DNA of 64,000 nt from Agrostemma githago (lineage: Eukaryota > Streptophyta > Magnoliopsida > Caryophyllales > Caryophyllaceae). The translations under genes and the position numbers were made by a program. Location of the stretch: assembly GCA_958450325.1 (NCBI GenBank), contig OY288244.1:35649424-35713423 (forward strand), in the 5' to 3' direction. Below, in pieces: positions 44,278-55,700 of the stretch (within the stretch, counting starts at the first letter, position 1; each line of letters begins with the position of its first letter). The notes under the pieces were generated by a model. It was not told the DNA's origin and searched no databases. It saw only the letters and a list, made by a program, of their open reading frames with translations.

Positions 44278-45345
44278 ATCCACCTCTCCAATTGCCTCGC
44301 CTCACTACTCCCTATTTCTTTCAGATTTATTATTGTAGCATCCATCCATTAATAATACATACTCGTACTACTTGCCAGTGGCCACACCTCTTTCATGGGT
44401 CCCATCCTAATCACCCTCATCCTCCACTTTCTAATCCACATTATCACCCACCATTTCAAATTCGAAGATCAAAACCCTAAAACCCCAAAATCGAATATAA
44501 ACAACCAATAAGGTGAAATCATAAAACCTAAACTAACAATTTCACAAATCAAACCAACCTAAAAAATCACGAATTCATATGAACAAGAAAGATAAGAATG
44601 CAACAGGTATCAACCCAGATTCCAAATTCATCGTAAATCAGAAACCCTAAACAAAAAAACGAAATCAATCAAATTAATAAAAAAGCTAATATTACAGAGG
44701 AGGTGATGGATTACTGAAGGAATTGAAGAAGAAACTGACGGAGGATTGACGGATTGAAGAAGTGACTGCCGGATTGAGGATGCGGTCTTGAAGGATTAGG
44801 ATCGAAGGATTAGGATTGAAGGATTATTGAAGACGCCGAAGGATTAGGTATTGAGTGACGAAGGCGATCGTTTTCGTTTCATGGCTGCGCTGCGTAGGAG
44901 ATGTATGGCTGCGTATGGACGAAGGAGTAGTAGTTTACTGGTAGGAACGAAGGAGTATGGGTACTTTACGAAGGAGGAGTAGTTTACTGGTAGGGATTAG
45001 GGATGGAATATTACGAAGGAGTATTGAGTGACGAAAAAAAGAAATAATAGAATATTATTAGTTTATTAGGAGTAATAAAAGAGACATGGGTCACTACTTT
45101 ATTAGTATTACATCAATATACATGGTTTTTCTATATGCCCTACATCTATTCGTATATTATAGACATAGGTTTTACTTTGACCTATGTATATAATTTATAG
45201 ACATGGGTTTTAATTTTGACCTATGTATATTCTCTTTTATATACATAGGTTTTTTTAAATAACCTATGTCTATAAAAAATAGATGTGGGTTTTTCATTTA
45301 ACCTATGTCTATTAGGTCATGTCTATGACTAATTTTGTAATCGTG

Positions 45346-45800
45346 TCGGTTGTACATAACTTATACTACAGCATAAATAAAGCACTGTCTGTTTTGGTGT
45401 ACATAAATAAATATGCGTTACAAATGATACACGTCTGAACTCTGAAAGCAATGTCTGTTTAATGGATATTAAAGTTTGTTATAAATATGTACATGTAAAA
45501 AGCTATACTTGAAGTACTAACTAAGTATGGAGTATATTATAAAATAATACTCACTGCAAAGTAATGATGACTTTTTCATACTCAAGTACCCCAGCCGACT
45601 TGTCATTTCAAAGTTATGGTGATTTTTGCATTTAGAGATGCCACTTCCACGTGCAATTTACTTGATTATGACACTTGATTAATGTTATATGTTTAATTTA
45701 TTAATTTTATGTGCATCAAATCTATACACTTGGTTTTAATCGATTAACAATAATGTCATTTAATGCATGTGCCTAACTGTTGTATTAATGTTTAATTCTT
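45346..45800. repeat. Second copy of the 585-bp tandem duplication
   Basis: Continues the 'gtacataa' repeat interrupted by the CACTA element. The block at 45541-45660 matches 39061-39180. I see no gene. Confidence 0.55.
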
Positions 45801-45803
45801 TAT

Positions 45804-45926
45804 AGAAGTTTCTCAGCAGCAAGAAAGGTTTTGTGGAACGAGGATTATATAAGAGGCATAAAAACCCAGGGAATGACGGTTGTTTCTAGGGGTCCAATTG
45901 AAGTTTCAAGGAGGTGTACACAATAG
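45804..45926 (+). pseudogene. Terminal fragment of the CRCY / F-box-like family
   Basis: After an acceptor-like ttctttatag the frame reads ARKVLWNEDYIRGIK, then GMTVVSRGPIEVSRRC and a stop at 45924. It aligns with NGVTILRRGGIEISKRCRCY at 58342-58734 and NGLVSLQRNGILLSKQCRCY at 46770-47372. It is the third member in the window. The part after the Cys is lost. Confidence 0.55.
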
Positions 45927-46634
45927 TTTTGATGTTGCGTAGCCAAAAGTGAATTGTATTGATCGATTAATTCCTTATCTTATGTACATTTAAACTACTT
46001 ATGTATTATGTTTTCCTATGATATTATGTATGCTTAAACTAGTTATATCTTATGTTTTCGTATAATATTTAAACTACTTGATATTTTATACTTCATAAAT
46101 CTAGGCATTCAATTGTGTTCCACTGTCTCTATGTACGCTAAACTTTACATTATGTACACTTAAAGTACTTATTTTAAAATGGGATGTACATTATGTTTTA
46201 CAATAAATTTATGTACAACATATAATACCTTATATACTTACAATTTGATATTTAAGTAATTAATTTAAAATCCAAACCGAAATAAAATTGTATTGATTAA
46301 TTTCTTTTTATATTTGAAATTGTATTGATTAACTTCAACGTGGTAGCACACCGTTGAAGTTATGTGCATTATTTAATGCCTTAGGTACTACATTTAAGGT
46401 AAAATTACTGTTTGTTGGTATGCGTGACTATATATATTGGTAAATCACTGTTTTTGTGGTGCACATAACTTACTTTAAAGCGTACATAATGCATAGTTAA
46501 TATAAGCCAACAAACTAAACACATTCTATTTTGGTGCACATAACCTGTCCTGAAATGTTAAAAGTTTGTTAACAGGAGGGCATAATTAAATCAAATTTGA
46601 AACATATCTTATTGGGTTTTGTACATTTATTATC

Positions 46635-46642
46635 TATAAATA
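46635..46642 (+). promoter_or_regulatory. TATA box upstream of the F-box-like gene
   Basis: tctataaataccc lies 128 bp before the ATG. A CT-rich leader (ctgtctgtctttctttg...) follows, typical of plant promoters and 5' leaders. Confidence 0.6.
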
Positions 46643-46769
46643 CCCATGTACACACTCAACTATCACACTACTCAACTATCAATATTCTCACTCTGTCTGT
46701 CTTTCTTTGTCTGTCTCTCTATATCTCTTTTTCTCTCTTCCTTTCTCTACACATATATACTGATAAAAG

Positions 46770-47372
46770 ATGAATGTTACATGTGATGAATGGATATACA
46801 ATATTGAGCAACAACATAAATTGTGGTTTGCTTCTCAAAAGAAGAAGAAGTTGCCTTTTACATTTAGCGAATTTTATGGACCTATTTCAAGTCCATATGT
46901 TGAATCATTTAAAAACGTTTTTGCAAATGAAGATATAATGGAAATAATTTTCCAAAAGTTCAACCCTACTTTTCGAATGGAAGAGTTTGCAAAATTGACC
47001 CTTGTTTGCAAGAGGTGGGGTCAAATACTTTTGGCACATCATCATTCTCTTCTTTTAGAAATGGAGTGCAGCATGAGTGTTCATTCAACCATTGAGAATG
47101 GATTAGTTTCTCTTCAAAGGAATGGTATCTTGTTGTCAAAACAATGCAGATGCTATTTGACTAATGATCTTCTTTGTAGAAATCCTTTATTTATTAAAGT
47201 AGCCACCACGCACAATGACGTGGCGCTGCTCTTTGATGAGTATTTTGAAATACTCAATCCTCATGCATCCAACCTTTGTATGACAACTCTTTTCTGGGAA
47301 ACTAAATCATGCGGGTTCACAACTCGGGTCAAGCAAGCCGAGCTTAGCAATCTTTCTTTCACACGCAATTAA
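46770..47372 (+). CDS. Small F-box-like protein with CRCY motif
   Basis: An intact 200-codon frame. Residues ~52-86 (NEDIMEIIFQ ... LTLVCKRWGQIL) resemble an F-box, which in plants links targets to SCF ubiquitin ligases; no substrate-binding repeats follow. A second shared region, NGLVSLQRNGILLSKQCRCY, is about 108-127 and recurs in the two related fragments at 45804 and 58342. No signal peptide or membrane segment is evident. The ATG follows a TATA box and CT-rich leader, so expression is plausible. The real family is unknown to me; the F-box call rests on pattern only. Confidence 0.55.
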   Translation: MNVTCDEWIYNIEQQHKLWFASQKKKKLPFTFSEFYGPISSPYVESFKNVFANEDIMEIIFQKFNPTFRMEEFAKLTLVCKRWGQILLAHHHSLLLEMECSMSVHSTIENGLVSLQRNGILLSKQCRCYLTNDLLCRNPLFIKVATTHNDVALLFDEYFEILNPHASNLCMTTLFWETKSCGFTTRVKQAELSNLSFTRN

Positions 47373-48376
47373 CCTGCCCACAATTACATCCTCATTAATC
47401 CTTAATCCTTGATCACAAAACTTACCCTAATTTGTGAAACCCTAATCTCAAATATCATATAATTCACTAATAGAATTAAAACCTATTAGAGAATTAAAAA
47501 CCTTAATTAACTATAGAATTAAAAGACTGGACTGTCTATCAAACCCTAATCTCAAATGTTTGTTGCGATTAACCCATCAATTGCTACTCTAATTCAATGC
47601 GTCAGACTATCGAATATGGATGTTAAGGTCATATACAGATGACAGAGGCCTGACTTCAATGACAAGTCAAAGATCGATGGTGTCGAGTTGCTACTAATTG
47701 ATTCAAAGGTGATGTTATTTAACACAATGTACATATACGAACAATACAATTCAGTTTATATAAATAAGCATTTATATGAACAATACAATTTCATAAGCAG
47801 AGTGAATTTAATTTATATACGGTTACATAATCATGATGGAATTATGTGTATATGGAATACAATTATTTACTCTACGCCTTCTCGAAAATATATGCTTAGA
47901 TATTGGAATTTTCAACTCCATTTATATGGTACACAGCAGTATTAGCATTTATATGTATATAATCATATATGAATATAAAAATTCTGAATGATAGCTGAAT
48001 TACATGAACAATACTATTTAATAAAAATATAGATTGTAATTTATATACTATTTTAATTTATATAGCTTTTGTTATCCTTGGCTTTCAAATTTCTGTCTCA
48101 GTCATCACGAGTATATAAGTATATATGTATATATATGCTATACCATTGATATATATATATATAAGCACTTATATTAACAATACAATTTCATAATCATAAT
48201 AATTGTAATTTATATACCATTGTAATTTCATATAGTATTTATATGCGATTGTTAATGTAATTTACTATAAGCATTTATATGTACATAAGCATATATGAAT
48301 ATAAAAATTCTGAACAATTTCCTATCACATCTTACCGTATATGTTCATCATTTTTAGCGTTCTACTATCGTCACGA

Positions 48377-48464
<88 letters not shown>

Positions 48465-49278
48465 ATATGTATATAAGCATACATTGTGATGTTCATGAGA
48501 ATATATTTCAAAAGATGAGAGATGAATAGATAACTAGATGTAATAAAAAAGAATGAAGCTAATCATCAGCTGCTGAAAAAAATCGATCTAAGGGTAAGGT
48601 GAAGGCGATCTTCTATTACACCATCAACAATCCTCACCCACCACTTGAGGTCAAATTTATCACCCAAATAGTAATAATAAAAATTAAAAAAAAAATTATG
48701 GTTTAGAGAATTAGAGGAAATCCACAATAACGATTTTGACGCGGGGAGAGGGAGCATATTCAAATAATCGGCAAAAAGGGATAAGTGTTTTATCAAGATC
48801 AAAAGTATGATTTCTTTAGGCATATGATTTATTCAAACATATGAAATCAATACTGCATACTTCTTCCTCAGATCTATTCCTTCGTTGTTGATTGTAGAAA
48901 TCGTGGGTGGCGATATATTTTTATGGTTTTTGTCTTGGAAATGGATTGAAAGAATGTATTGTCTCAGTGAAGTTGAATAGATCTGATAGTTTTTTTGTCC
49001 TAAAATCTTAAACGATTAATTTGTTAATATGTTGCATTTTATTTGGATAATGAAGTAATATATTTTACGGAGTATATAACTTTATGTCAAATGTTTGGTA
49101 ACCTTAGACGGAATAATTTATATTTTGTTAATAAAATTTATTCATTAAAACAAATAATTAGTCCTTACGCTTAATATTATGTTAGTACTACGTAGTGAAA
49201 TAGTCTTCCTACGTGTATTAATATTTTATGTAGGTAACAATTTATTTTTAATCTAATTACCACAAAATAAACGTAACA
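47373..49278. other. AT-rich stretch with a long TA microsatellite
   Basis: No gene is supported. Repeats such as atttatatg.acaatacaattt occur near 47770 and 48170. The short frames over the TA run are artefacts. The right end is a Helitron-type terminus. Confidence 0.4.
48378..48456. repeat. (TA)~39 microsatellite
   Basis: An uninterrupted run of about 79 bp of alternating T and A. Confidence 0.95.
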
Positions 49279-49309
49279 GCCCGTGAATTTTCACGGGCCA
49301 TCAAACTAG
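49279..49309 (+). mobile_element. Helitron-type 3' terminus
   Basis: A perfect 9-bp stem gcccgtgaa/ttcacgggc with a 2-base loop is followed by seven bases and CTAG, then T. This is the canonical 3' end of plant Helitrons (hairpin then CTRR, inserted before T). I did not find the 5' TC end, so the length and cargo of the element are unknown. It may include the F-box-like gene on its left. Confidence 0.6.
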
Positions 49310-50457
49310 TATACTATATAATGCAACTTCAACTTGCATCTCCAGAAGATGTATCCCATCTTCACGATTCTTCTCGTCAAGAAGCAGAAAGAGAAAATTT
49401 CGAAGGTGTTCCACAAAAAGTGTTTCGTGGAGCATCTACCCTTTGCTGCATATCTGTTTGAGCCAAGAAATTTTTATCCATATGTATAAAATATAAATAT
49501 ATTTTTTCTATGCTTATATAAGCAACGTAATTTTTACCCATATGAATTAAATATAACATATTTTGTTTTATCCTTATATATGCAATATTCGTTACTATAT
49601 AAAAGAAAATCCTCATGTCAATTTGAACTTATGTACACTTGCTATAAACTTAGTTACTAATCAAGTGTTTGTATATTTACGTGTACATAAGGGTATGTTT
49701 GACAGATTATGAATGCTTCAATAAAATTAATCAATCTAATAGATGAGTTATGCACAACTACTATAGAAATATGTACAATCATGTCTTCGGATGGATTATA
49801 TACAGTTGATATGTAAATATGTACATTATGTATTGATCTATGTACGACAAAACTACCCGTATAAAAGCTTTTTATATGATTTTTTATTCGATGCATGTAA
49901 GTGTTATTACATATAAATAAGGTTAAAGTTGGTTATAACTTTCTGTTTTTTAAGTAAAAAAAATGATATACATAGTTAAGAATTCAGTGTATATAACTTA
50001 TGATTTATTCTAGTAAAATGAACCAATCTAATATGTAACTAGATGTGTTATGTACAACTATTATAGAAATATGTATAATTATGTCCTCGGATTGATTATA
50101 TACAATTGATGTGTGAATATAGACATTATGTATTGATCTATGTATTGATATGTAAATATATACATTGTATAAAAGTTTTTTATATGATTTCTTATTCGAT
50201 GCATGTAAGTGTTTATTACACATACAATGTATATAACTTATGATTTGTTCTAGTAAAATGAACCACTCTAAGATGGGTTATATACAACTTATATATGAAT
50301 AGGTACAATGATGTCCCCAAATGGATTATGTACAACAAAATTAATAATCCATATGTACATCCGTATTTATATAGAAAAACCGTTTCATATCTTAAGATTT
50401 AAAATATTAGGAATAAAGTAATAAGTACTCCGTATTAGACACATTATTTTGAAATAA
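49310..50457. repeat. 'gtaca' repeat spacer
   Basis: At least three copies of a ~250-bp unit (gttatgtacaactattatag, aatatgtacaatcatgtc, ggattatatacagttgat) start near 49744, 50037 and 50275. They also match 18545-18850 and weakly 57680-57780. I see no gene. Confidence 0.55.
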
Positions 50458-50556
50458 AGTAATAAGTACTGGGAAGACCTTAAAAGTCACCGAATGAAAA
50501 CCCTAAAGACTTAAGGCGATTTGCGGCGATCTTGTACGGTGGTTTGCGGCGTCTCC

Positions 50557-51732
50557 ATGGCTCAGAACTCCTTCTCAAGAACGAAGAAGAAGACTACCAG
50601 TACGGATGGAAATGGCTCTAAGAGGAAGAGTCCTGCAAAGGTAACTGCTGAGAAAGATGATACTTCGATCAGGCGAGGCCCTGATGTTGAAGATGAGACA
50701 CGAACTAGACCTATGCATGAGATCCAGGGTATACCTGGACTTGACTTTGGAGATGATGATAGGAATGACCATGATACTGCTAACGGAATGTGGATAACAC
50801 AGAGGGGCCATAAGAAAAGTGGTGCATCTGCAACGATAGATATAGTTGAGAGTACGGAGAAGGAGGATGTACTCTTGCAATTATCTGATAATGATACGAA
50901 AAAGGAAGAGGAATTTTGGGCAAACGCTGTTTATTGCTATATACTAGGGGCGAACCCTCCTTGGGAGGTAATCAAAGGATTTGTCCAACGAATTTGGGGA
51001 AAGCATGGTATCGACAAAGTTTCGTTCCTTCCTAATGGTATCTTCCTGGTACGATTTAAGGACTCGAAGTCCAGGGAGTTGGTTATTCAGGCATGGACTC
51101 ACATGTTTGACAGCAAGCCTATGGTGGTTAAACCATGGGCCCCGAATGTAGACCTGCAAAAGGAGGATGTTAAGACCGTTCCGACATGGGTTAGACTTCA
51201 TAATCTGCCCCTTCAATACTGGGGGAATTGTCTCCCAAAACTTGCAGGTTTAGCAGGTAAATTTATCCATTTGGACGCTGCTACTACTGAGAAAACTAGG
51301 CTGGGTTATGCCAGGGTTCTAGTGGAGGTGACAGTAGGACAGCAATTTCATGATAATATCAAATTCAGAAATGCTGTGGGAGAGATTGAAATGGTAAAGA
51401 TTGAGTATGAATGGAAACCGATTCTATGCTCTAAATGTAAGAACTTGGGTCATGAGGCTGCTACATGTAGGAAAGGGAAGCCAGGACCTGTGCCATAGCA
51501 GGTGAAGGTTTGGAAGCCGAAACAAGCAGCAATTCCGCCTCAGAGACCTACTATCACACTTCCTAGTACGGGTAGTGTAAGTGCTAACAAGACCTATGCT
51601 GATGCAATTGTTACTGTAACACCACCAGTGGAGGTCGCTCAGCCTGATAAGGTGAATGATTTAAGTGTTGGTATAGAATCTGTTACCCCTAATGTACACT
51701 TATCTAATGATACTCGGATTTTGGAATGTTAG
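50557..51732 (+). pseudogene. LINE ORF1, RNA-binding protein with one stop
   Basis: From the ATG at 50557 (MAQNSFSRTKKK) the frame holds a basic N-terminus and a DUF4283-like domain (from ANAVYCYILGANPPWEV to about VEVTVGQQFHD). A CCHC knuckle CSKCKNLGHEAATC follows, then a Pro/Thr-rich tail. The protein is expected to coat LINE RNA. A TAG at 51496-51498 cuts the tail off; the same frame continues open to 51732, where it overlaps the start of ORF2 by 41 bp. The knuckle precedes the stop, so a shortened product might still bind RNA. Confidence 0.8.
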
Positions 51733-54700
51733 GGGCCTCAATAGTATTAATAAACAAAGATATGTAAAGTTGTTCCTCAAAAATAAAGATGTTGGTCTCT
51801 TTGGGTTGCTAGAAACAAAAATAAAAGCTGTCAATACTAGTAAGGTTATGAATACGATGCTAGAGGGCTGGAGTGTAACTACGAATATGCACACTCACCC
51901 TGGAGTACGGGTTTGGGTTCTCTGGAATCCGATTGTATATGATGTGACCCCCCTTGATTATAGTCCGCAGTATGTTCATTGTAAGGTAAAGATTATTGGA
52001 ACTAACCAGCAATTTCATTATACTTTAGTATATGCGTTTAATGAAGGCGTGGATAGAAGGGCCCTTTGGAATAAATTGGAAGATATAGCCTATTCTATAC
52101 ATGGCCCCTGGGCCGTTGGTGGGGACTTCAAAACTGTATTGTCTCCTGATGAGCGACTGGGGGCGCAGACTAAGCAGAGTGATATGGATGAATTTATAGA
52201 TTGTTTGAATCAATGTGGTTTGAATGATATCAAGGCAACAGGGGCCTGGTTTACATGGACTAACAAACATGAGAGCGATACGAGAAAATACAGCAGACTG
52301 GATAGATTTCTTGTCAATGAGGAATGGATGGATGATTTTCCTGAATATCAAGCTCATTTCCATCCAGAGGGGTTATTCGACCACTCTCCATGTACTGTGA
52401 ATAAGGGAGGGCTGATTGAGAGGAGACCGAGTAGCTTCAAGTACTTCAATATGTGGAGTATGTCTCCGAGGTTTCATGACATTGTTAAGGCTGGATGGGA
52501 TACTACAATACAGGGTACTCCAATGTTCTGTGTGACTAAAAGGCTGAAGAGTCTAAAGAAGGATCTGAAAGCACTTAATAGATCCCAATTCTCTAACATT
52601 GAAGTGCGGGTTGAAGAGCTTGCCAGGGAGCTGACCACCATACAACAGCAGATTGCAAATTCATACCCCTCTATGTCTCTAGTTGATGAAGACAGAAGAA
52701 TTGTTCAGGAACTAAAGCATATGACCAAGGCTCGTGACAGTTATCTGGCGCAAAAGGCAAAAGCGAAATGGTTGGAAGAAGGAGACTCAAATACAAAGTA
52801 CTTCCACCAAGTGATTAGGCAACGAATGAATAGAAACAAGATAAATCACATTAAAGATGTTAAAGGAAAGGAATGCATTGACACTGTAAGTATACAAAAT
52901 GCTTTTATGAATTATTATCAGGAATTTTTGGGTCATACGAAGCAAGTGCAGCCTGTTAGGGACTCTATTATAGCTCAAGGCCCTATATGCAATAGTTCTC
53001 ATTATATCTCTCTTCTTGCGCCTGTCAGTAATGAGGAGATTGAGAGAGCGGTTTTTAGCATTCCGGGGGATAAAGCCCCAAGGCCGGATGGATACTCGAG
53101 TTCGTTCTACAAGGATGCTTGGAAAATTGTGGGTGAAGATATAAGTGGGGCGATAAAGGATTTCTTCCAACATGGGAGACTGCTGAAACAAATCAATGCC
53201 ACGAATATCACGCTTGTTCCCAAAAATGATCGTCCGGATAATGTTTCACAATTTAGACCGATTGTGTGTTGTAATGTGATATACAAGGTCATTTCTAAGC
53301 TTCTATGTAACAGACTGACAGTTGTTCTGCCGCACATAGTCCACGGCAGCCAGAGAGCATTCATTAAGGGGCAATCGATTATCGAAAACGTCCTAATCTG
53401 CCAAGACCTGGTAAAGATGTACAAGAGAAAGAATGCCACCTCGAGATGTATGTTTAAACTAGACATTTAGAAGGCTTATGACACCATTGAATGAGCCTTT
53501 GTGGAGGATATGTTGAAGAAGCTAAATTTCCCTAACAAGTTCATTAACTTGGTTATGGAATGCATTACCACCACCTCTTATTCTATCGTTCTCAATGGAA
53601 GCCCGTTTGGTTTTTTCAAAGGCAAGCTTGGTCTTCGACAGGGAGATCCCATATCACCACTCATCTTCACCCTGTGTATGGAGTATTTTACAAGAACTAT
53701 TGCCTATGCCACCTCGACTTGGCCTTTTTGATATCATCCCCAATGTAAGGAACTGAAACTCACACATCTACTTTTTGCGGATGATCTACTTATGTTATGT
53801 AAAGGTGAAGTTGCATCTATTATGCTACTTATGCGTGCGTTATCCACGTTTTCTCAAACCTCGGGACTTAATGTGAATAAAGATAAGTCGGACGCATTCT
53901 ACTGTGGTGTTCAAGAGCAGGTAATAGCTGACATTTGGCTGGTCACACGCATAAAAGAAGGGGATTTACCATTCCGATATCTGGGGGTGCCGGTGCAGCC
54001 TGGCAAAATTAATAGAACTGAATGCAACATTCTCACAGAAAGAGTCACATTAATTAACTCTGTACTCAATACACTCCACAGCTATTGGGCAAGCATTTTT
54101 CTTCTTCCGAAACACGTAATCAAGAGAATTGAGGCCATATGTAGAAATTATTTATGGGACGGAAGTGCGGAATATAGGAGGGTGCCCCTTGTTGCTTGGG
54201 AGACTATTACTTGTCCTAAGGAAATGGGCGGACTGGGTATCAAAAGACCTGGTGAATGAAATATTGTGACCATAGGGAAGCTCGTTAGTTGGATATATGC
54301 GAAGAGGGACAACTTATGGATAAAATGGGTCTCGACTTTATATATAAAAACAGGCTCCTGGCATGACTATTGTCCGCCCAAAGATGCATCTTGGGGATGG
54401 AAGATGGTCTGCAAGGTTAAGGACCGATTGAAGGCCGGATTTGATAATGGGAAATGGCTCCTGGATGAGAAGGGATACTCGACTAGAAGCGGGTATAAAT
54501 GGCTATGCCCAAAACCTGCAAGACCCTCATGGACGATTACTATATGGAATACTTGGAACATTCAGAAACACAGCCTAATTGCGTGGATTCTTCTCCAAAA
54601 GGGAATCAATACTAAATTGAAGATGCGCAAGATTGGATGCTGTGATGATGACCGTTGCTGGTTATGCTGTGCAGATGAAGAAACGGTCCCTCACCTTTTC

Positions 54701-55015
54701 TTTGATTTTGCTTATAGTAAAAGAGTGCTGCTGATCATTGCGGATAGTACAGGATGGATGCCAAACATGTATCATACTATTGATAATGCTGATGGATCGA
54801 TACAGTGGAAGGCAAAAGTTTGTCTTCTGACGGCTTCATATTATCACGTATGGAATCAACGTAACAAAGCTCGAGTTGATGGAATTATTGCTTGACCGGA
54901 GATTGTGGCGAGGCAAATCATATCGGAGACTAAAAGTCGAATTAGAATACAGACCGCGGATGATATATCCCGTGAAGACCTTAATTACTTTCGTAGAATT
55001 GGCTATAACTGCTAG
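51692..55015 (+). pseudogene. LINE ORF2, endonuclease-reverse transcriptase with five stops
   Basis: A single frame holds an APE-type endonuclease (GFWNVRGLN, LLETKIK, RLDRFLVN, FDHSPC), reverse transcriptase (GDKAPRPDG, HGSQRAFIKG, GLRQGDPISP, FADD) and a zf-RVT finger (CWLCCADEETVPHLF). There is no RNase H. It nicks target DNA and copies the element RNA in active relatives. Five in-frame stops at 53468 (TAG), 53492, 53729, 54257 and 54893 (all TGA) break it. The endonuclease motif normally GDFN reads GDFK at about 52124-52135, changing a likely catalytic Asn. The true end is TAG at 55013-55015. Confidence 0.88.
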
Positions 55016-55168
55016 GCTTCAAGGCTTGGTTAGTTTATAGTTATTTTTTGTTGTAATTTTGGGTCTTTTTTGTCTTGAATATCGATTGCACAGTATATGC
55101 TCTTATTGTATATTTTTTGGATGAATATATTCACTTACATTTCACCAAAAAAAAAGTAATAAGTACTG

Positions 55169-55690
55169 AGTATTACACTACCCTAGGTGAATTTTATGAC
55201 GTATTAAAACTTTGGAAATAAGTACTGAGTATTTCTATAGTCACTTCACAACTATTGCATGAGTATAGACACCTAGGAAGTCTGAAAAATCAAGTACGGA
55301 GTAATAACTATTGTCCAACAATTCTGAAGTAATTTCTATTAATTTTCTGCCGATCATCTTCAACAATTCTTTGGCGCGTGATATGTTCTTGATTCTGTGC
55401 ATGCCACAACTACTGCTTTTTCGAGCAATTTTCTAAAATTTACAGTAAAGTAAAATTGTAATCTTTTATTCTTTTCAATTTAGGTTTAAATACTGTTCAT
55501 GTGCTGGAGATGTGTTATTATTATAAATTTATGTTTATTCATGTTATTTATAATGTACATATGCTTGAGTTCTGTTCATCTTCTCCAACTATCTTCAACA
55601 TTGCAGTATTGTGTGTTATATTGTTGGTTTTTAGAGTGATTTTGTGAAAATTAGGGTTAAATAATTGCAATTTGCGTCTTAATTAGGTGA
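55169..55690. other. Upstream region of the Ulp1-like gene, partly duplicated at 59390-59680
   Basis: tcttcaacaattc, attgca.ta.tgtgttatattgttg and the text before the first ATG are shared with 59400-59680, indicating duplicated promoter and leader. No frame is present. Confidence 0.5.
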
Positions 55691-55700
55691 ACGACACAAG

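Larger units (their letters stand above)
39454..45345 (-). mobile_element. CACTA (En/Spm-type) transposon, deletion derivative with captured gene pieces
   Basis: The left end is CACTACTACAAAACATGACA. The right end ...ttttgtaatcgtg is its imperfect complement. Both sides carry the 3-bp duplication TCG (39451-39453 and 45346-45348). Subterminal repeats of a gacatgggtt motif occupy the first ~330 bp and last ~260 bp. On the minus strand it retains a transposase-associated N-terminal domain and a C-terminal Ulp1-like fragment, but the DDE transposase core is missing. It also holds fragments resembling a class 3 lipase and monodehydroascorbate reductase. It would need a transposase supplied elsewhere. 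Confidence 0.88.
50472..55154 (+). mobile_element. Full-length L1-type LINE, decayed
   Basis: About 4.7 kb, flanked by the duplication agtaataagtactg (50458-50471 and 55155-55168) and ending in an A-run (55147-55155) preceded by ttcacc. It has an ORF1 with DUF4283-like domain and zinc knuckle, and an ORF2 with endonuclease, reverse transcriptase and zf-RVT. The 5' end appears complete. All six disabling changes are in-frame stop codons; no frameshift is present in either frame. It is inserted in the 'gtaca' spacer of the Ulp1/F-box-like region. Confidence 0.88.

Noticed and set aside
48279..48529. Frames encoding Tyr-Ile repeats
   Set aside because: Translation of a TA microsatellite.
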